DNA of 64,000 nucleotides from Candidatus Phaeomarinobacter ectocarpi (GCF_000689395.1 NZ_HG966617.1:3012721-3076720), one strand, 5' to 3'; numbered from the stretch's first letter, positions 10,518 to 20,198 are shown. Notes: a model not told the origin generated them from the letters alone. Numbers and translations: made by a program.

Positions 10518-13382
10518 ATGAACCGGTCTATTCGCTGCGTGAGCGCCACGCTGGCTGCGACATTGCTTTGGCTGCCTGGCCCTGCGCTGGCGATCAATAT
10601 CCGCGATGACGTTGCAGCGAATGTTGGGGGGATAGGCAACTACGGCGATTTCACAAACAGCTTCCCAAATGTCGGCAACCTGATGGGCGCCGACGGCAAC
10701 AATTTTTGCACCGGCACGCTGCTCAACGAGCGGACTGTTATCACAGCCGCCCATTGCTTCTATGAGAACGACAAGAGCATCACGCCGGGCCTCGATACTG
10801 CCCGCGTCAGTTTCGACGCAGTCTCAGTCTATGCCGACAGATGGTCTGAGTTCGCATCGATCACTTTGCATCCGCAGTATGGCCATGAGAACAATGTGGC
10901 GGACATGCAGGACGTGGCGATCATTACGCTGGCAACCCCCGTCACAACCATACCCTTTGCTGAGATAGCGACGCAGACACCGGTACCGGGTACCCAGATC
11001 ACTCTTGTTGGCTACGGCACGTCAGGCACTGGCTCTAACGGCAGCAGCAACATCGACAACATCCGTCGCATCGCCACCAACACCCTGGACATAGTGGATG
11101 ACATTGATCTCGACACCGGGGGCCCGACCAATTTTACGTCTGAAGGGGATACAGCGCTCATCTTTGACTTTGATGACCCGTTGACGCCCGGCGACAGTCA
11201 GACCGGACTCAGCACAGCACTGGCCCTTGAGGGCGCATCCGGCGGTGGCGACTCAGGAGGAGCCCTATGGGCCATGGTCGACGGTAGACTTATGATCATC
11301 GGCCTCAACAACTCGAGCATCAATTTGGTGGATGAGGCCCGCGACGGTGGCTACGGCGAGCTGATTGTTTTCACGACCGTAGCGCCCCTGACCCAATGGA
11401 TAGACGAGAACAACCCGCTCATTGAGATTTCTGCCGTAGCAGGCAATGGCGACTGGTTCGATGCGGCCAGATGGCAGGACAACCTGATCCCGAACAACAG
11501 CGATACCGCCTTTCGTGTCGGCGATCCGTCCACCTTCTTCAACGTGATCCTGGACCAGCAGGGCGCAACAATCCTGAATGCGGATGCCACGATTGACCGT
11601 CTGACTCTTGCAAGTCCCCAGGCCAGACTACAGGTAAGGCCCGGCAACGAGTTGAAAACAGTCCTTGGCACGAACATCGACGCGGGTCGGCTGACACTGA
11701 ACGGCACACTGCAATCGTCCGCACTGACACTGGCAGGCGGCATACTTTCAGGGGCGGGTATCGTGGCTGCCGAGGTGACAACAAACGCAGGCGGTCGGAT
11801 TGCCCCCGGCAATTCCATCGGCACCCTGACGATCGACGGCAACTTCGTGCAGACGGCAAACGGTGTACTCGCCATCGAGATCGACCGCACGAGCGCCGAC
11901 AAGCTTGAGGTCAACGGGACAGCCGCGCTCGATGGTGCTCTTGGCGTTCGGCTGGTGCCAGGGGGCGCCATCCCGCTTTCAGACACGGACTACGTGATTG
12001 TCACCGCGGCAGGAGGCATCACCGGCGGATTCTCCCAGGTGCGCGACGGACTTCCCGGCACACTGCGCGTCAGCAACGTGCAGGTAAACGCCAATGACGT
12101 GCGCCTCAGCATTGGCGCGCAAAGCTTTGCGGAAACGTCAAGCAGCGCCGCGGGCCGCAGCATAGGCGCGGCACTGGATTCTCTGCGCGGCACCGGGAAC
12201 TCAACAGTGGACGCGGTGCTGTCGCAGCTCGCCGTACTCGACACCCCGGCCCGCGAGTTGTTGTTCGCGACGCTGGCGCCCTCTCAGAGCTTGTCGCAAA
12301 GCGCCAGTGGGTTTTCGTATGCAGCGACGCTTGCCAGTCAGCTTGGCATCCGAACTGCTGCGCTGCGCAACGGAACGCGCGGTGTTACCGTGGCCCAGCT
12401 TCGGCTGGCTGGCGCACAGCTCGCAAGTTCTAATGCAACCGGTGATGCTTTGAGGAGCGCGGCACAACGCGCCCGCGCCGCTGAGGAAGAAGCCAGAGCT
12501 TTCCCTCACGCACCGACCTTCTCGCTGCCCGATGACATTGGTGTCTTCATCGCCGGCGACGTCAGTTTCGGCGATACCGATGTTCTCGGCGGCACTCAGG
12601 ACTTTACCACCAGCGGGCTCACAGCAGGCATCGACTACCGGGTCACGCCAGACCTCGCCATCGGGGTCGCCGCCAGTGTGTCAGCCACCAGCAGCGACAT
12701 GTCGTTTGGTGGTGCCACGGAACAGCGGGCCTATGGCGGCAGCGTCTACGGCACATGGCGGTCAGCGCCAGATGCCCCTGTTTTTGACGGTGACATGTAT
12801 GTAGACGCCTATGCAGGCGCTGCGACGACGTCGTCTGACACGTCTCGCATCGCGCGCATCGGCGCCACACAGATCAATGCGCAAAGCGACACATCCGGCA
12901 CAACCATCTCCGCCGGTGTGCGCGCCGGGCACGTCACCCGCATCGGCCAGACGAGCATTGGCCCAGTCCTCGCGCTCGACTACGCCCACATCCATACAGA
13001 CGCCTATAGCGAGCGTGGTGCCGGAGCCTTCGGCCTGAATGTCGCGGAGAGCAACGAGGCGTCAATCACTTCCACCCTGGGCATTCAGGCAGCGCACGAA
13101 CTCTCCGTCCTGGGATGGGATGTTGCGCCCTATACAAGCGCTGGCTGGGTGCATGAATTTGAACACGACGCGCCGGTGGCGACCGCCAGCTTCGCGGGCG
13201 CGGCGGGTACAAGCTTCCAGACCACCGGTCTTGCACGAGACAAGGACTGGGTCCGGGCCGGCGGCGGTGTTGCCGTTCGTGCCGGATCGGCCACGTTGAT
13301 CAATGCTGGTATAAACACCGACTTGGGGCGCAGCGGCGTCAATCGGACACAGGTAAGCCTGACCATGCGGTCCGCATTCTAG
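10518..13382 (+). CDS. Autotransporter with an N-terminal trypsin-like serine protease domain
   Basis: 954 residues. A signal peptide ends near residue 25 ('PGPALA'). Residues about 30-310 are a chymotrypsin-fold protease with the triad H79 ('VITAAHC'), D132 ('DMQDVAIITL') and S246 ('GGGDSGGALW'). Next comes a beta-helical passenger with an autotransporter-associated repeat ('GGRIAPGNSIGTLTIDGNF'). From about residue 670 an autotransporter beta-barrel follows, ending in the expected aromatic residue ('TMRSAF'). Presumably displayed at, or released from, the cell surface; substrate unknown. The ATG at 10518 has GGGGA eight bases upstream. Divergent from arsR; its stop overlaps that of the next gene by four bases. 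Confidence 0.9.
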   Translation: MNRSIRCVSATLAATLLWLPGPALAINIRDDVAANVGGIGNYGDFTNSFPNVGNLMGADGNNFCTGTLLNERTVITAAHCFYENDKSITPGLDTARVSFDAVSVYADRWSEFASITLHPQYGHENNVADMQDVAIITLATPVTTIPFAEIATQTPVPGTQITLVGYGTSGTGSNGSSNIDNIRRIATNTLDIVDDIDLDTGGPTNFTSEGDTALIFDFDDPLTPGDSQTGLSTALALEGASGGGDSGGALWAMVDGRLMIIGLNNSSINLVDEARDGGYGELIVFTTVAPLTQWIDENNPLIEISAVAGNGDWFDAARWQDNLIPNNSDTAFRVGDPSTFFNVILDQQGATILNADATIDRLTLASPQARLQVRPGNELKTVLGTNIDAGRLTLNGTLQSSALTLAGGILSGAGIVAAEVTTNAGGRIAPGNSIGTLTIDGNFVQTANGVLAIEIDRTSADKLEVNGTAALDGALGVRLVPGGAIPLSDTDYVIVTAAGGITGGFSQVRDGLPGTLRVSNVQVNANDVRLSIGAQSFAETSSSAAGRSIGAALDSLRGTGNSTVDAVLSQLAVLDTPARELLFATLAPSQSLSQSASGFSYAATLASQLGIRTAALRNGTRGVTVAQLRLAGAQLASSNATGDALRSAAQRARAAEEEARAFPHAPTFSLPDDIGVFIAGDVSFGDTDVLGGTQDFTTSGLTAGIDYRVTPDLAIGVAASVSATSSDMSFGGATEQRAYGGSVYGTWRSAPDAPVFDGDMYVDAYAGAATTSSDTSRIARIGATQINAQSDTSGTTISAGVRAGHVTRIGQTSIGPVLALDYAHIHTDAYSERGAGAFGLNVAESNEASITSTLGIQAAHELSVLGWDVAPYTSAGWVHEFEHDAPVATASFAGAAGTSFQTTGLARDKDWVRAGGGVAVRAGSATLINAGINTDLGRSGVNRTQVSLTMRSAF

Positions 13383-13741
13383 AGCGGTTGCAGAATTTCG
13401 ATGCGGTTGCCGAAGGGGTCAGCCACGAAAAAGCGGCTGAAGCCTTCAAGGGCGTTGTCGTCCTTGACCTCAACGCCACCGGCGATCATCCGGTCGCGAA
13501 TGGCTGCAAGGTCAGACACCTGAAAAGCCGGGTGGGCTTTCCTGGCCGGGCGGAAGTCTGCTTCCACACCCATATGGATGCGGATATCCCCGTCCTCGAA
13601 CCAGCAACCGCCCCTCTTTGCGAGTTCGGCCGGCTTGGGAACTTCCGGAAGGCCCAGAAGCTCGCCGTAGAACCGGCGGGCCGCGTCTTCGCCACCGACG
13701 GGCATGGCAAGCTGGACGTGATGGAGGGCTGAGATGCTCAT
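13379..13741 (-). CDS. VOC (glyoxalase/dioxygenase) superfamily protein
   Basis: 120 residues, one vicinal-oxygen-chelate unit pair. It starts 'ISALHHVQLAMPVGGEDAAR' with a metal-ligand-like histidine pair and ends 'FFVADPFGNRIEILQPL', the usual C-terminal strand with a glutamate ligand. Such small VOC proteins include lactoylglutathione lyases, dioxygenases and antibiotic-binding proteins, so the reaction cannot be stated. AAGGA stands just before the start. It follows the next VOC gene by nine bases, and they are probably one operon. Confidence 0.82.
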   Translation of the reverse strand: MSISALHHVQLAMPVGGEDAARRFYGELLGLPEVPKPAELAKRGGCWFEDGDIRIHMGVEADFRPARKAHPAFQVSDLAAIRDRMIAGGVEVKDDNALEGFSRFFVADPFGNRIEILQPL

Positions 13742-13750
13742 GAGGTCCTT

Positions 13751-14143
13751 CTATGCGGGCGCATGGCAGACCGCCTCAATGTTGTGGCCATCAAGATCGT
13801 GGACGAATGCCGCGTAGTAGCTTGCATGGTAGTCGGGCCTCAGACCCGGCGTTCCATTGTCACTGCCGCCTGCGGAAAGCGCTGCCGCATGGAAGGCGTC
13901 GACCGCCTCGCGGTCCTGCGCCCTGAAACACAAATGCAGGTCAGGCTGGACCACGCGATTGCCGTATAGCCAGAAATCAGCCCCCTGAGCATCTGTCGTA
14001 TGCAAGTCATCGCTGAAGCCCGCATAGGGGCCTTCGTCGCGGTAGTCCAACACAAGCCGATATCCTAGCGGCCTGAGGGCGGCCGAATAGAACCGGATCG
14101 AAGCGTCGTAGTCGGAAACGGCGATGCCCACATGATCGAGCAT
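13751..14143 (-). CDS. VOC (glyoxalase) superfamily protein
   Basis: 130 residues. N-terminal 'MLDHVGIAVSDYDASIRFY' and C-terminal 'AAFVHDLDGHNIEAVCH' frame a typical VOC fold with metal ligand candidates H4 and the final glutamate. The start at 14143 is preferred over the open frame to 14185 because the family begins with 'LDHVGI' and a GGGGGGAT ribosome-site-like run precedes it. Related in fold, not closely in sequence, to the adjacent VOC gene. Reaction unknown. Confidence 0.82.
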   Translation of the reverse strand: MLDHVGIAVSDYDASIRFYSAALRPLGYRLVLDYRDEGPYAGFSDDLHTTDAQGADFWLYGNRVVQPDLHLCFRAQDREAVDAFHAAALSAGGSDNGTPGLRPDYHASYYAAFVHDLDGHNIEAVCHAPA

Positions 14144-14193
14144 TCGATCCCCCCTCGAACCTCCAGGCAAATACCCGCAGGACAATCCAGACG

Positions 14194-14976
14194 TTAAACC
14201 TGCCGCTCGACCATCATCTTCTTGATTTCGGCAATCGCCTTCGCCGGGGACAGACCCTTCGGGCAGGCCTTGGCGCAGTTCATGATGGTGTGGCAGCGAT
14301 ACAGCCGGAACGGGTCTTCCAGGTTGTCCAGACGCTCACCCTTGGCTTCATCGCGACTGTCCGCCAGCCAGCGATAGGCCTGCAGCAGGGCTGCCGGTCC
14401 AAGATACCGGTCCTGGTTCCACCAATAGCTGGGGCAGGCTGTTGAGCAGCACGCACACAGAATGCACTCGTAAAGACCATCCAGCTTGGCACGGTCTTCG
14501 TGGCTCTGCTTCCACTCCTTTTCAGGGGCGGGCGTATCCGTCTTGAGATAAGGCTCGATTGACGCGTGCTGCGCATAGAAGTTGGTCAGATCAGGCACCA
14601 GATCCTTGACCACCTGCATCTGCGGCAGCGGGTAGATCGCCACAGCGCCCTTCACGTCTTCAATGGCCTTGGTACAGGCCAGCGTGTTGGTGCCGTCGAT
14701 ATTCATGGCGCAGGACCCGCAGATCCCTTCGCGGCAGGAGCGCCGGAAGGTCAGCGTCGAATCCATCTCGTTTTTGATCTTGATGAGCGCGTCGAGCACC
14801 ATCGGACCACAGGTGGACATGTCCACCTTGTAGGTATCCACCCGCGGGTTCTCATCATCGTCAGGCGACCAGCGATACACCTTGAAGGTCTTGACCTTCT
14901 TGGCTCCCTTGGGCGCGGCATGGGTCTTGCCCTTGCCGTTAACTCTGGAATTCTTTGGCAGCGTCAGTTCGACCAT
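14194..14976 (-). CDS. sdhB: Succinate dehydrogenase iron-sulfur subunit
   Basis: 260 residues. Carries electrons from the flavin subunit to quinone in complex II at the inner membrane. Cluster ligands are all present: [2Fe-2S] C81, C86, C89 and C101 ('CREGICGSC'); [4Fe-4S] C171, C174, C177; and the [3Fe-4S] set C181, C228, C234 ('CHTIMNC'), with C238 completing the second motif. A basic 30-residue N-terminal extension is usual in this class. Last gene of the sdh operon, separated from sdhA by a small secreted-protein gene. Confidence 0.97.
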   Translation of the reverse strand: MVELTLPKNSRVNGKGKTHAAPKGAKKVKTFKVYRWSPDDDENPRVDTYKVDMSTCGPMVLDALIKIKNEMDSTLTFRRSCREGICGSCAMNIDGTNTLACTKAIEDVKGAVAIYPLPQMQVVKDLVPDLTNFYAQHASIEPYLKTDTPAPEKEWKQSHEDRAKLDGLYECILCACCSTACPSYWWNQDRYLGPAALLQAYRWLADSRDEAKGERLDNLEDPFRLYRCHTIMNCAKACPKGLSPAKAIAEIKKMMVERQV

Positions 14977-15040
14977 AGGTCCTGGTTCCCGCTTCGAGTA
15001 GTCACTTAAAACATCCGGACCATCGGTCCATCTTATTGGT

Positions 15041-15358
15041 TCAGCCCGCCTTGCAAGCTGTTGGCACGGTGGTCATGAACGTCATGACCTCCATGGCCTC
15101 GTCCCCTGATAGCTTCGAGGCAAAGCTGTTAGCAGCAGCATCTCCGGAAACGCTGGAGACAAAAAACGCATATTGCGTTTCGCTAAGCTCGGATTCAGAC
15201 CGGTCTGCGACGCAGGCGCAGCCCGCCTCATCCAGTTGCAGGTTAGCGCGGCAGCTTTCCAGCACCGTATCGCGATCACCGGCCTGCACCGCACCAACCA
15301 TGAGTGCGCAAACAAACACCGCTGCAACGCCAGTCGATTTCAAAACCTGCTTAAACAT
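15041..15358 (-). CDS. Small secreted cysteine-containing protein inside the sdh operon
   Basis: 105 residues with a good signal peptide (core '[18 protein letters not shown]', cleavage near residue 26). The mature part has four cysteines, three of them in '[20 protein letters not shown]', and one near the end ('TACKAG'), so two disulfides are plausible. No family recognised. GGAAGG and GGGGA lie before the ATG. It is in the same direction as, and lies between, sdhA (50 bases upstream) and sdhB, so it should be co-transcribed with complex II genes. A link to respiration or periplasmic redox is only inferred from position. Confidence 0.72.
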   Translation of the reverse strand: MFKQVLKSTGVAAVFVCALMVGAVQAGDRDTVLESCRANLQLDEAGCACVADRSESELSETQYAFFVSSVSGDAAANSFASKLSGDEAMEVMTFMTTVPTACKAG

Positions 15359-15408
15359 GTCCCCAAACCTTCCTTGGTTCGCCCGTCCGGGCGATGTTTT
15401 GCCAGCCC

Positions 15409-17229
15409 CTAGTAAACGCGCGCCTTGGGCGCAATGTATTCAATGTCGTTGCTCATGGTGAAGCTGTGCACAGGGCGGAAGTCGAGCGACACAGCGCCCT
15501 TGTCATCAACCCATGCCAGCGTGTGCTTCATCCACTCGTCATCATTGCGATCCGGATAGTCCTCACGGGCATGCCCGCCGCGGCTTTCCAGTCGGTTGGC
15601 AGCAGATGTCATGGTGACGGCTGCCTGTGAAATCAGATTGTCGAACTCAAGCGTTTCGATCAGGTCCGAGTTCCAGATCATCGAACGGTCCGTGACCTTG
15701 ATGTCCGGCAGGCCGGAATAGATGTCAGCCATCTGCGTCACGCCTTCGTTCAGCGTTTCGCCGGTGCGGAACACAGCACAATTGGTCTGCATGTTCTTCT
15801 GCATCTTGAGGCGAAGCTCTGCTGTCATCGTGCCGCCATCCGCGTAGCGGAAACGGTCAAGACGATCGAGCGAGGCCTGACCTGCATCTGCAGGAAGCTC
15901 GCGCTGACGCTCACCCGGGGTAAGAATTTCAGCACAGCGCAGACCCGAAGCACGACCAAACACAACAAGGTCGATCAGCGAGTTGGAGCCAAGACGGTTT
16001 GCTCCGTGCACGGACACACAGGCTGCCTCACCAATGGCCATGAGACCCGGCACCACCGCATCAGGATCGCCATCCTTCGGCGCCACGACTTCGCCGTGAT
16101 AGTTCGTCGGGATGCCGCCCATGTTGTAGTGCACCGTTGGCAGAACCGGGATCGGTTCCTTGGTCACATCAACGCCGGCAAAGATGCGCGCTGATTCAGA
16201 AATACCCGGCAGGCGTTCCGCCAGAATTTTCGGATCAAGGTGGTCAAGATGCAGGAAGATGTGATCTCCCTCATCGCCCACACCGCGGCCTTCGCGAATT
16301 TCCATGCTCATGGAGCGGGACACCACGTCGCGGGACGCAAGGTCCTTGGCGGAGGGCGCATAGCGTTCCATAAAGCGCTCACCTTCGGAGTTGGTGAGAT
16401 AGCCACCTTCGCCGCGCGAGCCTTCTGTAATCAGGCAACCCGACCCGTAAATGCCGGTCGGATGGAACTGCACGAACTCCATGTCCTGCAGCGGCAGACC
16501 TGCGCGCAGAACCATCGCATTGCCGTCACCCGTGCAGGTGTGAGCGGACGTGCAGGAGAAGTATGTACGGCCATAACCGCCGGTCGCCAGGATCACCATA
16601 TTCGCCTGGAACCGGTGAATGGTGCCGTCATCCATATTGAGAACCATGACACCGGCGCAACGGCCATCGACCATGATCAGGTCGAGCACGAAATACTCGA
16701 TGAAGAATTCAGCGTTGTGGCGAACAGCCTGGCCATAGAGCGTATGCAGGATGGCGTGGCCGGTCCGGTCAGCAGCAGCACAGGTGCGCTGCGCAATGCC
16801 TTCACCGTAATTGGTGGTCATGCCACCAAACGGACGCTGATAAATCTTGCCTTCTTCGGTACGCGAGAACGGCACACCGAAATGCTCAAGCTCATACACA
16901 GCCTTGGGCGCATTGCGGCAGAGATACTCAATCGCGTCCTGGTCACCCAGCCAGTCAGACCCCTTGACGGTGTCGTACATGTGCCAGCGCCAGTCGTCGT
17001 CGCCCATATTGCCAAGAGACGCAGAGATGCCGCCCTGCGCTGCAACCGTGTGCGAGCGTGTGGGAAACACCTTGGAGATGCAGGCAGTCCGAAGACCCGC
17101 TTCCGCACAGCCCAGCGTGGCGCGAAGGCCCGAGCCCCCGGCGCCGACAACCACAACATCGAATGTGTGGTCTGTAACTTCATAGGCCGGTGCTGTAGAT
17201 GCGCCGTTAGTTGACCCGTTCGTGCTCAT
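15409..17229 (-). CDS. sdhA: Succinate dehydrogenase flavoprotein subunit
   Basis: 606 residues. Oxidises succinate to fumarate. FAD-binding '[16 protein letters not shown]' is near the N-terminus, and H60 in '[13 protein letters not shown]' is the residue that carries the covalent flavin. Substrate-site segments '[21 protein letters not shown]' style sequence and 'REGRGVG' are present, as is the conserved '[11 protein letters not shown]'. Length is normal. It follows sdhD by 30 bases. Confidence 0.97.
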   Translation of the reverse strand: MSTNGSTNGASTAPAYEVTDHTFDVVVVGAGGSGLRATLGCAEAGLRTACISKVFPTRSHTVAAQGGISASLGNMGDDDWRWHMYDTVKGSDWLGDQDAIEYLCRNAPKAVYELEHFGVPFSRTEEGKIYQRPFGGMTTNYGEGIAQRTCAAADRTGHAILHTLYGQAVRHNAEFFIEYFVLDLIMVDGRCAGVMVLNMDDGTIHRFQANMVILATGGYGRTYFSCTSAHTCTGDGNAMVLRAGLPLQDMEFVQFHPTGIYGSGCLITEGSRGEGGYLTNSEGERFMERYAPSAKDLASRDVVSRSMSMEIREGRGVGDEGDHIFLHLDHLDPKILAERLPGISESARIFAGVDVTKEPIPVLPTVHYNMGGIPTNYHGEVVAPKDGDPDAVVPGLMAIGEAACVSVHGANRLGSNSLIDLVVFGRASGLRCAEILTPGERQRELPADAGQASLDRLDRFRYADGGTMTAELRLKMQKNMQTNCAVFRTGETLNEGVTQMADIYSGLPDIKVTDRSMIWNSDLIETLEFDNLISQAAVTMTSAANRLESRGGHAREDYPDRNDDEWMKHTLAWVDDKGAVSLDFRPVHSFTMSNDIEYIAPKARVY

Positions 17230-17259
17230 ACAAACTTTTCCTTATCCGAGCCGTGGCCC

Positions 17260-17643
17260 TTACGCGCCCAATGCCAGTTTCAGAACCGAGAAACCGGCAA
17301 CGGCAGCGATAACAATCGCGAAAAACGTGCTGGCCAGAAGTGCCAGAACCTTGCGGACCTCGGTGTGCACGTAGTCTTCAATAACCACCTGCATTCCAAG
17401 GCGCATATGATAGGTGCCCGTGAAGATCAGCAGCAGGAAGCCGACAGCCACCAGCGGGTTACCCATGAAGGACTTAAAGCTTTCATGGTCGGCGCCAAGC
17501 TGCGAAATGACGGCTGCCACCAAAGCGATGCCAAGCGGCACCATGGCAATGGCTGTCACACGCTGGGCAATGAAGTGGCCGGTGCCGTCCTTGGCAGACC
17601 CAAGTCCGCGCACTTTGGCGCGGGGTGTACGAAGATCACTCAT
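17260..17643 (-). CDS. sdhD: Succinate dehydrogenase membrane anchor subunit
   Basis: 127 residues with three predicted membrane helices. It anchors SdhAB and helps form the quinone and haem sites. 'GTGHFIAQRVTAIAMVPLG' and 'YHMRLGMQVVIEDYV' are characteristic of SdhD; the histidine in 'TYHMRLG' is the expected haem or quinone-site residue. Its start overlaps the sdhC stop by one base (TAATG), indicating coupled translation. Confidence 0.94.
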   Translation of the reverse strand: MSDLRTPRAKVRGLGSAKDGTGHFIAQRVTAIAMVPLGIALVAAVISQLGADHESFKSFMGNPLVAVGFLLLIFTGTYHMRLGMQVVIEDYVHTEVRKVLALLASTFFAIVIAAVAGFSVLKLALGA

Positions 17644-18059
17644 TACATGGCTCCCATCATGCGGAAGGTGGCAAACCAGATCACCAGCGTGAGGGACACC
17701 GACACGATCAGTGTGCCCCAGGCCATCAGATCAACCATGCCAAGGGCAAAGCCGCGCCCCGTGTCCCAGATGAAGTGGCGCAGGCCACCCAGCATGTGAT
17801 GGATCAGCGCCCAGGTGTACCCGAAGAGCACGAGGCGACCGATGGTGCTGTCAGCCAGCGCCATGAAGCTCGCATAGGCATCCGGACCGATGGCAGCGGC
17901 CGCCAGCCACCAGGCCAGCAGGATCGTACCGAAGAACAGCGCCACGCCGGTCATCCGGTGAACGATGGACATCACCATCGACATCAGCGGCGTATAAATC
18001 TGCAGATGCGGCGACATCGGCCGCTCTCTCAGCGCCGGCTCCACCTGTGTGTCTGCCAT
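17643..18059 (-). CDS. sdhC: Succinate dehydrogenase cytochrome b556 subunit
   Basis: 138 residues with three membrane helices. 'RPMSPHLQIYTPLMSMVMSI' and 'HRMTG' at the N-terminus and 'ALIHHMLGGLRHFIWDTG' (haem-ligand histidine region) are the SdhC signatures. First gene of the leftward operon sdhC-sdhD-sdhA-[secreted protein]-sdhB. The operon promoter must lie in the 300-base gap shared with the divergent gene at 18363. Confidence 0.94.
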   Translation of the reverse strand: MADTQVEPALRERPMSPHLQIYTPLMSMVMSIVHRMTGVALFFGTILLAWWLAAAAIGPDAYASFMALADSTIGRLVLFGYTWALIHHMLGGLRHFIWDTGRGFALGMVDLMAWGTLIVSVSLTLVIWFATFRMMGAM

Positions 18060-18098
18060 TTGCGAATGCCTCTCAAAAACCTTGGAATCCTGAGGGAA

Positions 18099-18115
18099 AA
18101 CCCCTTTGAGGGGTT
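18099..18115 (-). promoter_or_regulatory. Short perfect hairpin in the sdhC leader
   Basis: AACCCCT (18099-18105) and AGGGGTT (18109-18115) form a seven-pair stem with a three-base loop, 40 bases before sdhC. It is not followed by a T tract, so it is not an ordinary terminator; it may stabilise the mRNA or be a protein site. The rest of the 18060-18362 gap shows no gene. Confidence 0.35.
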
Positions 18116-18362
18116 ACTTATCGCGGGTGCCCTCGCGAGGCAAACCGCCCGCGACCAAAAATCCGGCCGGCGCAGGGAAACAAAGACAGGAAAACTGCGT
18201 TCTTCAGGGGGTGCAAACAGGATCATCTGCCCCATTTCCCCAACGGCGGGCGACAATTTCTGGACACGAATGACCGCCAGTATCCAGGTCTGGAACGCTC
18301 GGCGGACAGTCCTGAACGCGGCGGACCGCACGATTTATTTGTTTATGTAGAGAGGTTTACCC

Positions 18363-18833
18363 ATGGCTCGAGTTAATAGGCCCCTTTTTGTAAGCGCTCT
18401 GGGCGCAGCGATTTCGCTGGCGGCCTTTCCCGCGATGGCGCAGGAAAAAGTCGTAAACCTCGTCGTTGACCCGGCACTGACCACTCTTTCAGGTCCGCAC
18501 CTGCAGGTCTGCCAGCAGGGATTTGAAAATCTCTTTGGCGTCCCCCCGGGCGTAGACCCCGACGAAGCCCTGATTATCCGCGGCGCACGCCAGACATATG
18601 TGAAGGACGAGCGCTATGGGGACGCCTTTGGCAGCACCCTTGAAATCGCCATGCCCTACGAGCGCGTGCTGCCTCCCGGGCCGCCTGACGGGGCGGTTCT
18701 GACCGGCAAAATCACATGCTACTTCGCAGCAAACGATGCAGGCGCCTTCCCCCTGGCACCCTACGCCGTTCTAATCGAAGAAGAAGATACAGTGCGCCGC
18801 GCCACCCCGACCGAACTTGGTGGCTTCAGGTAA
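18363..18833 (+). CDS. Secreted protein of unknown function
   Basis: 156 residues. A signal peptide ('LFVSALGAAISLAAFPAMAQ', cleaved near residue 26) is followed by a small domain with two cysteines ('LQVCQQGFENLFG' and 'KITCYFA') that could pair. No family recognised. AGAGAGG stands seven bases before the ATG. Divergent from the sdh operon; the downstream 177-base gap holds two copies of a 16-bp repeat. Periplasmic location is inferred from the signal peptide. Confidence 0.72.
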   Translation: MARVNRPLFVSALGAAISLAAFPAMAQEKVVNLVVDPALTTLSGPHLQVCQQGFENLFGVPPGVDPDEALIIRGARQTYVKDERYGDAFGSTLEIAMPYERVLPPGPPDGAVLTGKITCYFAANDAGAFPLAPYAVLIEEEDTVRRATPTELGGFR

Positions 18834-18848
18834 GCCAAAGCAACGACG

Positions 18849-18933
18849 CGCAAACTGCGTTGCGGTTTCTGGCATTCCAGGCCGCGACGCAGCGTGCGCC
18901 TTGCCCGCCACGGGGCACGCAAAATGCGTTGCG
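18849..18933. promoter_or_regulatory. Two copies of a 16-bp partial palindrome, possible operator pair
   Basis: CGCAAACTGCGTTGCG (18849-18864) recurs as CGCAAAATGCGTTGCG (18918-18933), 15 of 16 bases identical and 69 bases apart. Each has CGCAA/TTGCG arms around a six-base centre. They lie in the gap just before the thioesterase-crotonase gene pair, where a regulator of acyl-CoA genes could bind. Confidence 0.45.
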
Positions 18934-19010
18934 CCGGGCACCTGTTGCACCCCGCGTTTCTGAGACAGACGTTGTGCCCGCAACCCCTCCAATGCGGGAC
19001 ACCATGACGC

Positions 19011-19460
19011 ATGACCATTCAGGCACTCGACACCGAAACACTTTCCAAAGACCTCAGACGCGTCGCCACCACAGTTCTGGGCCAGCCCTTCACACAGCTT
19101 GTCGGGGCGCAGATGTCCGCCATCAGCGAAGGACATCTTGAGCTCTATGTGGACAACCGCGAGGACCTGAGCCAGCAAAACGGGTTCATCCACGGCGGCG
19201 TCATCGGCTACCTGGCAGACAACGCCAGCGCCGCCGTTGCGGGCACCATGCGCCCCGCAGGCGCGCTGGGTGCCGTCACCGCCGAATACAAGATCAACAT
19301 CCTGCGCCCTTCCGTCGGCGACCGCGCCATCGTGCGCGCAAACATCATACGCCGCGGCAAAACCCAGGCCGTCACTGAAGCCAAGGTGTCGTGCATCAAC
19401 AAGGGCGAAGAGAAACTCGTCGCCGTTGCGCTGGCCACCATCAGCTACCTCTACCCGTGA
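19011..19460 (+). CDS. PaaI-type hotdog-fold acyl-CoA thioesterase
   Basis: 149 residues. Predicted to hydrolyse an acyl-CoA. The hotdog core is clear: 'QNGFIHGGVIGYLADNASAA' carries the His-Gly-Gly and Asp of the PaaI active site, followed by 'VTAEYKINILRPSVGD' and 'VTEAKVSCINKGEEKLVA'. The start at 19011 leaves a normal 40-residue N-terminal region; no strong ribosome site is visible. It is 12 bases from the crotonase gene, so they form an operon. Confidence 0.85.
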   Translation: MTIQALDTETLSKDLRRVATTVLGQPFTQLVGAQMSAISEGHLELYVDNREDLSQQNGFIHGGVIGYLADNASAAVAGTMRPAGALGAVTAEYKINILRPSVGDRAIVRANIIRRGKTQAVTEAKVSCINKGEEKLVAVALATISYLYP

Positions 19461-19472
19461 AGGACGCAGCCC

Positions 19473-20198
19473 ATGACACACACCCCCCGCATAACCACCG
19501 AGACGAAAGACGGCGTGACAGCCATCACCATGGATGACGGCAAGGTCAACGTGATGTCCCCCGCCATGCTTGGCGATCTGCACGCGGCTTTCAGGGAAGC
19601 AGAAGCCAACAGGGACACCAAGGTCATCCTGCTGACCAGCACCGCAAAAGTGTTTTCTGCAGGCTTTGACATGGCAGTGTTTGCTGCCGGTGCGGATGCC
19701 TCTTTGGAAATGCTTGTGCTCGGCGCGGAGCTGGCAGAGCGCATTCTCAAATGTTCAAAGCCCGTGGTCACTGCATGCCGTGGCCATGCCTATCCCATGG
19801 GCGCCTTTTTGATGATGTGCGCGGATGTAAGGCTTGGTGCCGACAGCGACTACCGCATCGGCATGAATGAAGTGGCCATCGGCCTGACACTGCCAGCCTT
19901 CGCGATTGAGATTGCTCGCCAGCGTCTGACGCCCGCCTACTTCAACAGATGCCTCATGACCGGTGAAATGCTGGCGCCATCAGAAGCAGCGCTTGCCGGG
20001 TTCATCGACAAGGTGGTGCCCGCAGACACACTCGACGCACAGGCGCGCTATACCGCTCACAGCCTGACGCAGATCGACCTCAAAGCGCATGCAGGCACCA
20101 AGAAGAAAGCGCGCGACACAGCCGCGAAAGCCTTGCGGTGCGCGATAGAAAGCGAACTGACGCCGGACAATCTTGCCACATCAATGGGTGTCAATTAG
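19473..20198 (+). CDS. Crotonase/enoyl-CoA hydratase family protein
   Basis: 241 residues. Oxyanion-hole segments are 'TSTAKVFSAGFDMAVFA' and 'CRGHAYPMGAFLMMCADVRLG'. The second normally reads 'xGxAxGGG'; here the glycines are replaced by 'PMGAF', as in several shorter crotonase-like proteins, so hydratase activity is uncertain. 'NEVAIGLTLPAFAIEIARQR' takes the place of the usual catalytic helix. Its stop overlaps the stop of the MaoC-like gene on the other strand by four bases. Confidence 0.85.
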   Translation: MTHTPRITTETKDGVTAITMDDGKVNVMSPAMLGDLHAAFREAEANRDTKVILLTSTAKVFSAGFDMAVFAAGADASLEMLVLGAELAERILKCSKPVVTACRGHAYPMGAFLMMCADVRLGADSDYRIGMNEVAIGLTLPAFAIEIARQRLTPAYFNRCLMTGEMLAPSEAALAGFIDKVVPADTLDAQARYTAHSLTQIDLKAHAGTKKKARDTAAKALRCAIESELTPDNLATSMGVN

